Shown here in pieces: positions 37,705 through 49,190 of a stretch of DNA of 64,000 nucleotides. The stretch comes from Talaromyces rugulosus. Lineage: Eukaryota > Ascomycota > Eurotiomycetes > Eurotiales > Trichocomaceae. The stretch lies in assembly GCF_013368755.1 (NCBI RefSeq), contig NC_049562.1, forward strand, positions 1,922,001 to 1,986,000. The letters run 5' to 3'. A program made the position numbers and the translations under genes. The notes beneath the pieces were generated by a model, which saw only the letters and a list, made by a program, of their open reading frames with translations, searched no databases and was not told the origin of the DNA. Position 1 is the stretch's first letter; each line of letters starts with the position of its first letter.

Positions 37705-38505
37705 CTAATCGTCGTCTTCGCTCGTCCAGTCATTGATCTCCCATGAGGAGGCATCGTCATCAATGACCAGTTTCAATGTCTTGAAAACAATACTGTCGTA
37801 CAACTCGCGGGCCGCGGCCCTGGCCTGCTTGTGCCAAGGGCCAGTGCCTCCGGCTCGCGCATCCTCTCTCGCTCTCCAAATGCCTGTTAAACGGTCAGCT
37901 ATACTCCTCACAAGGTATACATAGGTATACATACAGGTTGCCAGGTTCTGGTGCTTCTCATTTTTGGTGCCGAACCAATACTTCAGCAGACCACCGCTGG
38001 CTATGGCTTCCTGGTGCGAATAGTAATCGAGGTCAGTTAGCCGCTGATCGTCGATGACCGGTAGGAGCTGCGAGCGGAAGGTGACGACGTAAAACTTTTG
38101 CTTCTTCCATCGGTGGCCCTCGGCGGCAGAGAGATCGCGCAGGAAATCGACAACGGCCTGCCAGTTGAACGACTCGGTGTATGGAGCAGTGGCATAGTCG
38201 TCACGCAGGGGCTTGAGTATGGTCAAGGCCTTTGCGAGCAGCTGGTTTGGCGTGTCGAGACGTCTCAAATCCAGCAAGTTCAGTGGTTCATTGTACGGCG
38301 AGGCAATCAATCGGTCGTCCGAGGTCACCACTTGTTCGTGGCGCTGTCCGCCAAATTGCAGCTGCAAGGCGGAAGCCGCGTGGAACTTGAGCAGCTCGAA
38401 ATCCTTGGTCACCAGGCTGTGATGGAAAAGCGTCGTCGGCGCTCTCAAGGTCACAGTGGGCGCATTTGCGGGGGCGGTTGCGCTGGTCTCAACAACCGCG
38501 GCCAT
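37705..38505 (-). CDS. UPF0643-type conserved fungal protein
   Basis: Function unknown. Exons 38505-37935 and 37883-37705 join to 750 nt, 249 aa. It resembles the fission-yeast PB2B2.08 (UPF0643) group, conserved in filamentous ascomycetes. Seen features: LRAPTTLFHHSLVTKDFELL near the N-terminus, NLLDLRRLDTPNQLL, the central WKKQKFYVVTFRSQL, a HQEAIASGGLLKYWFG segment, and an acidic end WTSEDDD. No signal peptide or membrane helix. The 51-nt intron (37934-37884) has no stop codon and is a multiple of three, so an unspliced form would add 17 residues. The start ATG at 38505 follows the usual Ala-rich beginning. Confidence 0.82.
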   Translation of the reverse strand: MAAVVETSATAPANAPTVTLRAPTTLFHHSLVTKDFELLKFHAASALQLQFGGQRHEQVVTSDDRLIASPYNEPLNLLDLRRLDTPNQLLAKALTILKPLRDDYATAPYTESFNWQAVVDFLRDLSAAEGHRWKKQKFYVVTFRSQLLPVIDDQRLTDLDYYSHQEAIASGGLLKYWFGTKNEKHQNLATCMYTYVYLVRSIADRLTGIWRAREDARAGGTGPWHKQARAAARELYDSIVFKTLKLVIDDDASSWEINDWTSEDDD

Positions 38506-39367
38506 TGTCGCAGAATCGGTCAATCGGTCAGAAGCAAAGGTGCGTCGTAGTAGATGAGCGAAGGCGAGGAGGTGAAAAGGGTGAGAATCAAAAGGTAGAA
38601 ATGCGCACGAGCAGGAAACTGGGAATGAAGAAAGAATGTGCATTTGAAGGCGGACGAAACGACATTTCAGGGGCGGATGTCACCTTTGTTCGACCCAAGG
38701 CGGCGCATGCGCAAGAGACCAGAGGAATTGCGAAAAATTAGCAGCAACGTGGGCCAGAATTAATAATTGCGACAACGGCGTAGGGGAAAAAAAAGGATCC
38801 ATCCGGGCGGTGTGTGAATTTGTGTGGACACTGCAAAGGATCCGGGGATGGTCGAGCACGCCATCCTCAACGGGCGGCGGTCTTCTTTCCTGTTCGATCG
38901 CCACGAACCGCAGTTGTGTTGGAGCATGCCATCGAGGCGATTCTGATGAGATAGATGGCCTGTTTGCGGCAGGGAGACAGAGAGATAGATCAATGACAGA
39001 CAGACAGCGAGAGAGAGACGTAAAGAACATCTGCAACGCCGGGGACGAAGATCGGCCGCTACAGAGGAAGGAGCTGCGGCTAGCGGTAGCGTGGCATCCG
39101 ATCCGGTCTAGCCGCTTATGGACGAGCCCCGGATTTGCAGGCTAACATTGAACTATAGGTGCCATGTTATACATTTACGTACATATGTGTATACAGCATG
39201 ATAGATAGAGCCTGTCTCTATAACATTTCAGAACAAGGATTCTTAATTTATTCATAGCACTCGGTACATATACAGTAAGTTAGATGTAGATATTGGTATC
39301 ATCAAGTCATGAGCTCGATATCACCCAGAACGCCGGAAGAAAAATGCAACTTCTACTTCATTTGATA
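38506..39367. other. Intergenic
   Basis: Upstream region of the UPF0643 gene and the 3' side of PRP31. A degenerate GACAGACAGAGAGA stretch lies near 38990-39020. No gene seen. Confidence 0.45.
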
Positions 39368-40894
39368 TCACCTTCTCCCTGGCAACGGCGGCGGTGCCAT
39401 CTTCCCATCCCCAGTGTCGACTTTCTTGCGCGCTGGAACGTCGGGGACTTTGAAGCCCTCGCTGCTGACCTGCGTAAAGGTGCCGCCTTTGAACCATCGG
39501 TCCTCCTCGGCCTTGCGTTTGCGGTTGAGCTCAGCCTGCACTTTGGGATCCACCAGCTCCAGCCCTTGCACCGGCGTGAACGCGATAGAACTGGCCGTTC
39601 CAGCCTGTGCCCCAAGAGAAGTGCCCACTCCTGACGACCGCAAACCCAGGACACTTGCGCTCCCGGGGCCGCGCAGCGATGTCGCAGTGCCGCTGACAGG
39701 AGTGGCACCACCCCAGCCTTTATTGGATTTGCTCAGCTTGGCTCGGGTTCGCTGGTCGATCTGCATGGCGCGAATACGCCCGTCGTTCTGCTGCCCGAGC
39801 ATACCCAATCCCACCGACGAATCGCCCGTACCATATCCAGCTTCCTGTTCCTCTTTACCAAAGGCAACTCGGTTCTGCGCTTTTCGGATTTCCGTCGTGG
39901 CCACAGCTTCCTTGGCATTGCGAGCACGCCTACCGCCTCTCTTTCGCGCCGGTTTGTCGTCTGGCGCCGGCAACGCTCGAGGTCCCTTATTCGGTGGCGG
40001 TTCAGTCAGCTTGTCTAGGCGTTGGTAACAATGTTGCTTGAGCTCTTCGCCCATAGATCCATCCAGGCTGCTTCGAGCAGCGTCGGCCCGCGCAGCGAGT
40101 ACCAACTTTGCCGACACGATACGCATTGCCTGGCGTTTGACATCGTTTGGAATGTCTTGAATCATCGGAGAATGATATAAAAATCCTTGTTGGCGAATGC
40201 CGACGTTTGTCGCAAACCCCAATCCTTCTTGTTTCTTCGAGCCCTGTGCAGCGAGATTGCAAGCTGGAATTTTGGCTAGTTCTAAAATGCCACCGGCCTG
40301 GTTCAAGAATTGTGCTGCAGTGTGTGATCCGATGAGAGCGGTCAGGTTCGGCGCAATCTCCGTCATGCGAGACTGCACACTCTCTATGCGCGCCGTTCGT
40401 TCACGGTCGAGTTTTAAAATCTTTTCGCATACGCTGAGGACGGCTGCAAGCTCGGATTCGGTCATTTCCCTCCCCCGCGTAGTTGTGCCTTCGACTGTAA
40501 CAACCATCGACGAAGGACCGTCCAAAACCGTGTTCAACGGAGCACCGACCATGTTGTCGGATGAGGTCGAAAGTTTCTTGATGTCATCGAGAGGGCCATT
40601 GCCCAGGATAGCGACTGTTTTGGCGTAGTTAATGGGATTCGTGACAAGCGTCTCGAGCTCGGGAAATCGAATCGAGTAATAGTCGCGAAGAACTTTGTGT
40701 AGACGAGAGAGTTCGTCGGCCGCTAACATGGCCACTTCAAAGTCATTCTTGACTCCGGTGTCTTCTTCTTTCTGGGTTTCTTCCGCCGTTTCGGTCACGT
40801 CCTCCATTTTTTCCACTCCATTTTCCTCTTCTTCTACGAGATCCTCCAAGTCGGAGTCCTCAAAATCCCTCAACAAATCCTCGGCGGCAGACAT
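39368..40894 (-). CDS. PRP31: Pre-mRNA-processing factor Prp31 (U4/U6 snRNP)
   Basis: Binds the U4 5' stem-loop with the 15.5K protein and is needed for U4/U6.U5 tri-snRNP assembly. Single exon, 508 aa, complete. N-terminus MSAAEDLLRDFEDSDLEDL with an acidic stretch. The NOSIC/Nop region spans about residues 85-335, with NPINYAKTVAILGNGPLDD, LSVCEKILKLDRERTARIE, and IGSHTAAQFLNQAGGILELA leading to the RNA-binding QGSKKQEGLG. The Prp31 C-terminal domain follows, with RKRGGRRARNAKE (nuclear localisation) and MLGQQNDGRIRAMQIDQRT. Divergent from CLF1, another spliceosome gene. Confidence 0.96.
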   Translation of the reverse strand: MSAAEDLLRDFEDSDLEDLVEEEENGVEKMEDVTETAEETQKEEDTGVKNDFEVAMLAADELSRLHKVLRDYYSIRFPELETLVTNPINYAKTVAILGNGPLDDIKKLSTSSDNMVGAPLNTVLDGPSSMVVTVEGTTTRGREMTESELAAVLSVCEKILKLDRERTARIESVQSRMTEIAPNLTALIGSHTAAQFLNQAGGILELAKIPACNLAAQGSKKQEGLGFATNVGIRQQGFLYHSPMIQDIPNDVKRQAMRIVSAKLVLAARADAARSSLDGSMGEELKQHCYQRLDKLTEPPPNKGPRALPAPDDKPARKRGGRRARNAKEAVATTEIRKAQNRVAFGKEEQEAGYGTGDSSVGLGMLGQQNDGRIRAMQIDQRTRAKLSKSNKGWGGATPVSGTATSLRGPGSASVLGLRSSGVGTSLGAQAGTASSIAFTPVQGLELVDPKVQAELNRKRKAEEDRWFKGGTFTQVSSEGFKVPDVPARKKVDTGDGKMAPPPLPGRR

Positions 40895-41239
40895 CCTGGG
40901 CGACAGATGACTGGGTCGGGCGGAGTCGAGCTGGATGGTGGAAAGGTTGTGGTGAAGTGGCGTCGCAAGAGATCGAAAGAGCTTTGAGTAATTAGCCCAT
41001 CACGTGATCTCCGCGTTCTGGAGCTGGCGGGAGACCCACCCTGAGAATTCCGCAACGCATCGAAAAAGCTCCTTCTTTTGCCTGCCTACGTTGGACACAT
41101 TGCTATTCGATCCTCGCATCGCCGCTGAGCTTGACAGAAAGCTTTAGGCGACGCGCTTTACGCGGAGATTACAGGGCCGTTTCCGCCTCGCCCTTTTATC
41201 GTATCTGTTTAAGGTGTTACAGGCGATACGAAATTTGCC
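40895..41239. promoter_or_regulatory. Bidirectional promoter PRP31/CLF1
   Basis: 345 nt between two divergent start codons, both for spliceosome proteins. The palindromic octamer ATCACGTGAT at 40999-41008 contains a CACGTG E-box in the centre of the interval and could serve both genes. Confidence 0.6.
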
Positions 41240-43308
41240 ATGGAGTCTTCACGAGGACCCCCTCGGGTCAAAAACAAGGCCGCTGCGCCTGTTCAGATCT
41301 CGGCAGAGCAGCTGCTTCGCGAAGCCGTCGATAGACAAGAAACGGCACTACAAGCACCGACGCAGCGCTTTGCCGACTTGGAAGAACTTCACGAGCACCA
41401 GGGCCGCAAACGCAAGGACTTTGAGGACTATGTGCGGCGCAACAGAATTAACATGAACAACTGGATGCGCTATGCACAATGGGAACTGGAACAGAAAGAG
41501 TTTCGGAGAGCGCGCTCCGTTTTCGAACGAGCTCTGGATGTGGACTCGACGGCGGTGATCTTGTGGATTCGATACATCGAGGCGGAGATGAAGAGCAGGA
41601 ATATCAACCATGCCCGCAATTTGCTTGACCGAGCGGTGACGATCCTGCCACGAGTAGATAAGCTCTGGTACAAGTATGTCTACATGGAGGAAACCCTAGG
41701 CAACATCCCGGGAACGCGTCAGGTATTCGAGCGCTGGATGTCGTGGGAACCTGATGAGGGCGCCTGGGGCGCATATATCAAACTCGAGAAGAGATACAAC
41801 GAATTTGATCGCGCCAGGGCCATCTTTCAGCGCTTCACGATTGTTCACCCCGAGCCACGAAATTGGATCAAGTGGACTCGGTTCGAGGAGGAATACGGAA
41901 CGAGCGATTTGGTTCGAGAAGTTTACGGGCTTGCGATCGAAACCCTTGGGGATGATTTTATGGACGAGAAGATTTTCATTTCGTACGCAAAATTCGAAGC
42001 CAAGCTGAAGGAATACGAGCGTGCTCGGTCTATTTACAAGTTTGCTCTGGATCGGCTGCCTCGCTCTAAATCGACAACCTTGCACCAAGCATACACGACC
42101 TTCGAGAAGCAGTTTGGTGACCGAGAGGGTGTTGAGGATGTGATTATGGCCAAACGTCGAGTGCAATACGAAGAGCAGGTCAAGGAGAACCCTCGCAATT
42201 ACGACGTGTGGTTTGATTTTGCCCGACTTGAAGAGACATCGGGCAATGCAGACCGCATTCGAGACGTCTACGAGCGAGCTATTGCGCAGATGCCGCCGTC
42301 ACAGGAAAAGCGCCACTGGCGGAGATACATTTACCTGTGGATCTTCTACGCCTTGTGGGAAGAGATGGAGAGCAAAGACATTGAACGAGCTCGACAGATT
42401 TACAACGAATGCCTGAAGCTTATTCCGCACAAAAAATTTACATTTTCCAAGATCTGGCTCATGAAAGCTCAATTCGAGATCCGTCAGATGGAATTACAAA
42501 CAGCCAGGAAGACACTGGGCCAAGCGATTGGCATGTGTCCCAAGGACAAGCTGTTCCGGGGATATATCGATCTGGAACGCCAGCTTTTTGAGTTTGGCCG
42601 ATGCCGAACGCTCTATGAAAAGCACATTGAATGGAACCCAGCAAACAGTCAGGCCTGGATCAAATTTGCCGAATTAGAGCGTGGCCTAGAAGACCTCGAA
42701 CGGGCGCGCGGAATATTCGAACTGGGGATTGATCAATCGCTGCTTGATATGCCTGAGCTTGTGTGGAAAGCGTACATCGATTTCGAAGAGTACGAAGGGG
42801 AGTACGACCGGACCCGGGAATTGTACGAACGACTACTGCAGAAGACAGACCACGTCAAGGTCTGGATCAACTATGCTCGGTTTGAGATTAATATTCCGGA
42901 AGGTGAAGAGGAGGAAGAGGAAGAGGAAGAAGAGCGGCCGGTTAGTGAAGAAGCCAAGAGACGAGCACGCAAGATCTTTGAACGGGCTAGCAAGGTCATG
43001 AAAGAGAAGGATATGAAGGAAGAGGTAGGTTCCCATTTTTCTCTCGCTTGTGAGTCTTATTGCTAACTCGCCCACAGCGCGTCGAACTGTTGAACGCGTG
43101 GAAAGCGTTTGAACAGACACATGGTTCGGCAGAGGACCTTGCGGCCATCGAGAAACAGATGCCTCGCCGGGTCAAGAAGCGTCGCAAGCTAGACGACGAC
43201 CGGTACGAGGAGTACATGGACTACGTCTTCCCCGCCGACGATGCATCGGCGGCCAATCTGTCTCGGCTCTTACAACGTGCCCACGCCTGGAAGCAACAGC
43301 AAGGGTAG
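41240..43308 (+). CDS. CLF1: Pre-mRNA-splicing factor Clf1 (Crooked-neck HAT-repeat protein)
   Basis: Scaffold of the Prp19/NTC complex in the spliceosome. Exons 41240-43024 and 43078-43308 total 2016 nt, 671 aa, matching fungal Clf1. N-terminus [21 protein letters not shown] (here [16 protein letters not shown]), then [19 protein letters not shown], the classic Clf1 entry. About fifteen half-a-TPR (HAT) repeats run through most of the protein, with recurrent W..Y..wE and RAR.IfERal patterns (for example [16 protein letters not shown] and [15 protein letters not shown]). A short acidic Glu tract near residue 555-565 interrupts them. The C-terminus is basic ([12 protein letters not shown]). 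No missing repeat unit is obvious. Confidence 0.96.
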
Positions 43309-46006
43309 AACTGAGTTCGGCCATGCTCTCGTCTCGTCATTTCACATACAACCCTTGCCAGACCCAAAAAAATTTCAGCCGTTGGCGTGGGTTTCGTTCG
43401 GGAAGTATTTTGCTACATGGTAGTTCAGCCCCGTTGGTTGTAAGATAGTAGCCAGTTATGTATTTTCCACTAGTTAATTGTTGATATTGATGGCATGGGT
43501 TATTGGCTGCTGCTTTTGGGATGAGTCACTTGTGGCTTCAGGCAGGTAATGTGAATGCCATCGGAAAAAATAATAATTTCTAACTATACGAAGTGGAAGC
43601 CATCGGGACAGCCACTACTGTTTCATAACCCTCGATAATTATTATATAGGCCGCCTCGTCGGTTTTAAATTAATGAGTAGCACAGTTCCGAGTCAATTAA
43701 ATTTTTTCGGCATTATTAACTACCAGCCCAGTTCCATAAATAATAATTATTAGTTGTTACAAAAATAACTGTCAGACTCGAGAGACTTTAGGGTTGTCAG
43801 GTAACATTTTATTAATAACATCACAGCCTCACAGGACATGTACAACCACAACCACAACGCGAACTAACTTGGGTGCTTAGTGTTCCAACACCTGCGCACG
43901 CAGTTGACCAACACTACTACATGATTATTATTATTGAGGCGCAAGTTGGGTGTCGACTGGGGGTAGTAGTACCAATTACCAAGGTGGGATATTCGGCCGA
44001 CGGCCCCAATCAGCCGGAGGGGCGGAAGAGACAGACCAGACAGACAAACAGAAAAAAGATCTTAACTAATAATACTCTGTAGAGACACAGAACAAAAAAA
44101 AAAAAAGAGGAACGAGATCCGTAAAAGGAGATCTCCAGCCTGGGCAAAAGAAATCAAGAAATAAAAGCGGATCACGACGAGTAAGTGCCAGCAGGAACGA
44201 CAAGCCTGTCTTTGCCCCAAGTCGAAAAGGAGCACACGCAACTCCGTTGACGTAGGTGCGGATTATCTAATCGCAAATAATGCAACATGCTCTGTTAAGT
44301 TGTTAGGTTAGTTCGGGGATCCTGGTTGACGGGTCAGGCGCTCTGGCCCATTTGCAGTCAGGGTTCGTCAACTACGGAGTATTACCGTTTGACATAATAA
44401 TAATGATAGTGATAATACTACAGGGGACGGAGGACATAGTGTGGGAGGGCCAAATCTGGGGTAGGATGCACCTTAATATATATCAATACCAACTCACAGC
44501 TATTCAACTACGTATTGCTATTATTATTGCTATTCATGTATTATCATTGTTGATATCTCTTGCAGTAATACTCCGTATACTTCTTGTATTATTATGTATA
44601 GTGCACGGAGGCCCAAGCAAAGACCACTGCCGGGAACAGCCCCACGCGCCCGTGCAGGATTCGCTGGCCCCCCTGGCATGCCCCACTTATAGTCCAAATT
44701 GGGACCATAACCTTCCTGTATTGGACTAGCGCCGGGCCTCTGACAGCAGCCATTGGCGCGGGTTCCAAACGCACCTGCATGGATGTGCGTTTGTATTGTC
44801 CGACGTCTACATCCGTATTAGTATGTAAAGTAGTACTCCGTAGTACTCTGTATTACTCTCCAGTGGTAAGTTGTCGTAACAGTAACACAGTGAGACAGAA
44901 GGAATGTAGTTGATTACAGCAGATCGCTGACAAGTGGTAAAAGTACTCTGTAAACAATGGAAACCGACTGGACAAGGCCCGAATATTGGGGTGGCTGGTC
45001 CATGGATGGGATACCAATAGGGGCGTGCTAGATTGGGGATCCGGCTGGCCTTAGGCGCTTAGTGGCCGGGATTAGAATAATTGGACAATCGCAGTCACCA
45101 TGCCTTCTCGAGTCCTTTTTCCCTTTTTTTGCAGAATAGTGGCATGCGTCGTCGTCAGTGGACGCAGCCCTATTATGGTGATTTTAATTGAATGACGAGT
45201 GAGGGCTGATTCGGAGATTCGAGAAAGAAGCCAGCAGCAGCACTGTAAGACTAGGTAGCAGGTCTAGCATGCTAGCGCCAGCCTCGGCGTTTCACCCTCA
45301 ACCGCAGCGGCCCCTGGTCCCTTGCCGTAAGCCTAATGCGGCTTAGCGCTCCACGACCTCGCATTGCCCCCCTCTCCTGCCCCCGTTCGACTGTCAATCC
45401 TCCTGATCGTGATTCTGATCCTTCTGCTTCTCTCCTCCTCTCTCTGTCTATCCCTGCCCTTCCTTCTATCGTTCCTTCTTGCTTCCTCCCTGTTTTGCCT
45501 GTCTGCTTTCGCTTTGTCCATCCTGCTGTTCTGTCCTGGCCGTCAGATCGCTTCTCTTCTCCGTCCAGCACGACCTTGTTTTTTTTTTTTTTTTGTTTCA
45601 CTCTCTCGCCAATAGAGTAGGCTGCAGCTTTTTCGTCTCCCCCGTTCACTTCACTTGCATCTTTGGCTGCTGCTCCCCGATCGGATCTGGTGGAATATAT
45701 CAACAACCGCAAGTAGTAGCAGCCTTGGGCTCAGTCCACTCAACACTCCAATTCGATGAAGTGAGGATGCCTCGTTCCATCGGTTGACCATCTCTGTGAT
45801 TTGTTTGCGACCAATCTTGCTCTCTTGATAAGACGAGTTTTCGTGTGTGGAAGATTAACGAACAGTAACCGTCGGATCATGCAATAACTATATACATCAT
45901 TAGCTCAACGACATATCTATTCGCCTTGTTGACAACTCAAGAGACACGACCTCTTTAGATCACCCTCTCACAATATTCAGCGACCTACGCCGATATTTCT
46001 CTCGCC
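43309..46006. other. Large gene-poor interval and leader of the kelch-like gene
   Basis: 2.7 kb without a convincing gene. The first part is AT-rich. Three copies of TACTCCGTA or its complement occur at 44373, 44569 and 44834. From about 45360 to 45660 it is strongly pyrimidine-rich with a long T-run near 45580-45596, probably promoter or transcribed leader of the downstream gene. Confidence 0.5.
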
Positions 46007-48169
46007 ATGTCGAGTCCAGAGCCTCCCTCGTCCCTGGATGGGCACTGCTCAGTCGTTCACAATAACGCCCTCTACGCTTATACCCCATCGACGCTGATGA
46101 TGCTCCCTTTGGAGAAAGGTGCAAACTGGACAACCTTGGACATGGGCCATTCCGTCACTGGTGCCGCCTGTGTCACCGGAAGCGCCGACGGAGACCCCAA
46201 CAATCAGGCGATGTTTGTAGTAGGAGGATACTCCCACAACTTGACCTACTCAGGTGTCCAAATGTACTCCTTTAACGATAAAAAATGGGAGACCGTATCA
46301 TTGCCGACCACCCAGATGCAGAACCGGGTAAACCATAGTGCTATTTACTTGGCTGGCAGCTCCTCGATCCTCGTGTATGCAGGTTCTGCCGACAGCAATT
46401 ACGATGCATCCACCTCCACCCTTGAAATCACCACTGCTGGCGGCTATTATGGAATTATATCTGGTTCGGCAGGTGGTGTTGCCGCCGCAATCAAACCCGT
46501 TCTGTTGCCCTGGGATAACACAACCGCTGTCTATGTCGGAGGAACGCCGACAAATACCGAGGTCTTTCTCTACAAGGCCGGCAATGGCTGGCAACCTTCT
46601 GGCGTGTCCCTGGCTGCGGGTATTCCCTCCGACGCTGGCGTGGCTCTGCAGTCCAACAGCGATGGTAGTAAATTTCTTGAGATCTTTGATATGGCCTCCT
46701 CTCCAAACAACGTTTCATATGTTGCTTTATCAGAGTCAGGGGGCAATCTAGCTTGGCCCGGCGAACCCGTGACTTTTAGTTCTTCGTCCTCGACAGGCGC
46801 TCAAAAGCGAGATTGGGGAAATCTCCCATCTTACAACTCCTCCTCTGCTCCTTCAACTTCACGCACCGGCTTCTCAATAGCTCAGTCAGATAATGGCTTG
46901 GTCGTCATTTCCGGCGGAAGCAAGAAAGACCCAGTTACCCTTTTCAATCAGTCTGAAAATAGCTGGGTCGATACCACTGCCCTGTTTGGTAGCCAGAAGA
47001 ATGGAGCCCTCCAGCACCCTCTAGGCGCAACCACTACTAGTGCCGCTCCTACAGCAACTGCCACATCAACTACCACATCGGCCACTGCAACTGCATCTGC
47101 ATCTGCATCTTCGACAGCCCTTCCGTCCTCAGGCGGTAGTGGCACATCTACCAACGTTATTATCGGAGCTACACTAGGTGCTTTAGCTGGTGTAGCCCTT
47201 CTCTTGGCTATTATCCTCCTAATTTTGCGCCGCCTTAACCGCAAGAAGGACTTGACAGAAAAGGGCGGTCGTCGTTCCGCTGCAGACGATAAAGACCGGC
47301 TGAGTTTTCAAGATCAAGGTATCGAGCCTCTGGCACAGTCCGCTGTTCCGATGGCTCGAAGTCAAGCTCCTTCGGCGGTTGATTCAATTTATATGATTTC
47401 GGGAAAGTTTGCCGAGGGCAATCCGTCGGCGACGCCAATGGTGAATACCAACAATCGAGCTATTAGCCGGCCCCTTATCCCACAAAATAACAGCACTACA
47501 ACAAACGAGCCTCAAAATCCGACGGCGACACGCTTCCTGGATCCTAACCACACCCGAGGCGATCGAAGTACCAATGCAGGCTGGAGCAAGTATTTCCAAG
47601 ACACTTCGGCTACAGACGTCATGAACTCGCATCGCAACACGATAGACTCGGATATTTCTCAGGAGTCTAGGTCCGACTACGGAAGCGACGCTTGGCCACG
47701 TGGGCCTGAAAAGAGCACTGCACCGAATTATGGTTTGCAAGAGCCCAGACCTCTCGGATTGCCGTCTCACAACCCCAGCAGCGAGCGTTTACCTACAGTT
47801 GGACGTGGCTTTGCTCACCATGGACATACTGCCCAAATTTCTAGTGCCGATTCTGCTAGCTCGGTTTCGGATGAAGACTACGAGCATGACCGGCGGGATG
47901 CCTTCTCGTCTGGAATACCGGCCAGCATCAACGACACGCTACATTGGTCACATCCTGGGATTCGCCCTCCGAGCAGCAACTATACCGAAAGCCTCTATCA
48001 GTCGAGTGCGCGCAATGTAGCCACTACGCATAGCGAGCCTATGCCGCATGATGGACAATCACAAGCACGAGGATCAAGTGCCATTTTCCACCAAGACTCA
48101 TTCAATCCGTCATCTCGCACCAACATCAACTCAGACATGAGTTGGTTAAACATCCATGCTGAGAAGTAA
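46007..48169 (+). CDS. Kelch-like single-pass membrane protein
   Basis: Single exon, 720 aa. The first ~310 residues have beta-propeller/kelch character: spaced blades such as AMFVVGGYSHNL, KKWETVSLP, SSILVYAGSAD, TAVYVGGTPTNTEVFLY and GLVVISGGSK. A Ser/Thr/Ala-rich stalk follows (about 335-380), then one membrane helix near 382-407 (IIGATLGALAGVALLLAIIL) with a basic stop-transfer RRLNRKK. The ~310-residue tail is Ser/Asn-rich and disordered, likely cytoplasmic. No classical N-terminal signal peptide is visible; the chain begins MSSPEPPSSLDGHCSVV, so insertion may rely on the internal helix. Related Aspergillus genes are sometimes labelled 'splicing factor CLF1', which the sequence does not support. 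Possibly a cell-surface sensor (inference). Confidence 0.8.
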   Translation: MSSPEPPSSLDGHCSVVHNNALYAYTPSTLMMLPLEKGANWTTLDMGHSVTGAACVTGSADGDPNNQAMFVVGGYSHNLTYSGVQMYSFNDKKWETVSLPTTQMQNRVNHSAIYLAGSSSILVYAGSADSNYDASTSTLEITTAGGYYGIISGSAGGVAAAIKPVLLPWDNTTAVYVGGTPTNTEVFLYKAGNGWQPSGVSLAAGIPSDAGVALQSNSDGSKFLEIFDMASSPNNVSYVALSESGGNLAWPGEPVTFSSSSSTGAQKRDWGNLPSYNSSSAPSTSRTGFSIAQSDNGLVVISGGSKKDPVTLFNQSENSWVDTTALFGSQKNGALQHPLGATTTSAAPTATATSTTTSATATASASASSTALPSSGGSGTSTNVIIGATLGALAGVALLLAIILLILRRLNRKKDLTEKGGRRSAADDKDRLSFQDQGIEPLAQSAVPMARSQAPSAVDSIYMISGKFAEGNPSATPMVNTNNRAISRPLIPQNNSTTTNEPQNPTATRFLDPNHTRGDRSTNAGWSKYFQDTSATDVMNSHRNTIDSDISQESRSDYGSDAWPRGPEKSTAPNYGLQEPRPLGLPSHNPSSERLPTVGRGFAHHGHTAQISSADSASSVSDEDYEHDRRDAFSSGIPASINDTLHWSHPGIRPPSSNYTESLYQSSARNVATTHSEPMPHDGQSQARGSSAIFHQDSFNPSSRTNINSDMSWLNIHAEK

Positions 48170-49190
48170 ACTGTCACATACATCCTTTACCCTCACTCTT
48201 TTTTAGTCCACATGTGACTCTCCGCACTCACGACGGCATGAAATCACTGGTGATCTAAGTAAAACTTCCATTTTCATTCGGTCTTACCCCTTCGAATGAA
48301 CTTTGGCATGCTGTCGATTGTCGCGACTTGTACAAGACGCAAGCACAACGATTATCCTTTCTGTACTATCTATCCTTTCCTTTCAAATCATTGCATTGGC
48401 ATGCATAAACCCTTCTGGGAAGCGACATCTTTTCTTTTGCCTTTCCCCTCTCTCCTACCGCTACGCGTTGAGCACTCTCCAATACGTTCTCTCCTTTTAT
48501 ACCCATTGGACCGCTCCGCTTGATTGCAGTTTCTTTCTTATATGCAATTCTGTGTCTTGCATTATCTGCCGTGAGATTTTTTTTTCCCGTTTCGATGTAT
48601 GTATGGAACCTGGTAGTGTGATTGCATTTGTGTTGGGCATCTGGGCTGCAGAGCAGCAGCTCGTTTTTGAGGATGGATCGATTTGACTTGTGATGTAAAT
48701 AGTGTTATCCTACAACTTCAATCCCATGGCTAATAGATTATTCTTCAACTTTATTTTACATGTAATTGTGGCCTGTTGGTCATAGCTGTACATATGTATA
48801 AAAATCAATGTATCAATTGATGTGCTTGGCAACACTCTAGCTAGGTACTCGCTCAAGATGTGGTGTCAGCATCTCTAGATGTCGCCGCTTTCACATTAAT
48901 TGCGCAACATTAAAATTTTCAAATGTTCTATGTTATTGAATATCAGTTGATACGCAGCCTGTTACATACCAGTTGACGGAGGGCTCGTTATCCATATATT
49001 TATTTACTGTGAGCATCAATTAATGTGGTGACATCAGTTTCTTTAGAATCGACCAAAAAGATTACCAGTAATTCCAAAAATACAGTCATGCTAACATTGA
49101 ACTGGATGACCCTCAGGCTATAATGGTTACATATGTAAAATATAGATCAATGCCTCCATGTAAATACTGGTCCAGTGTGGTGCCATGTTT
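48170..49190. other. Convergent intergenic region
   Basis: Between the kelch-like gene (+) and the first MFS gene (-). AT-rich toward 49 kb. The 127-codon open frame at 48303-48686 looks like 3' UTR, with pyrimidine-rich composition. No gene called. Confidence 0.45.

Noticed and set aside
45336..45787. Overlapping open frames rich in Ser, Leu and Pro upstream of the kelch-like gene
   Set aside because: They are the translation of a pyrimidine-rich promoter/leader including a T-run.
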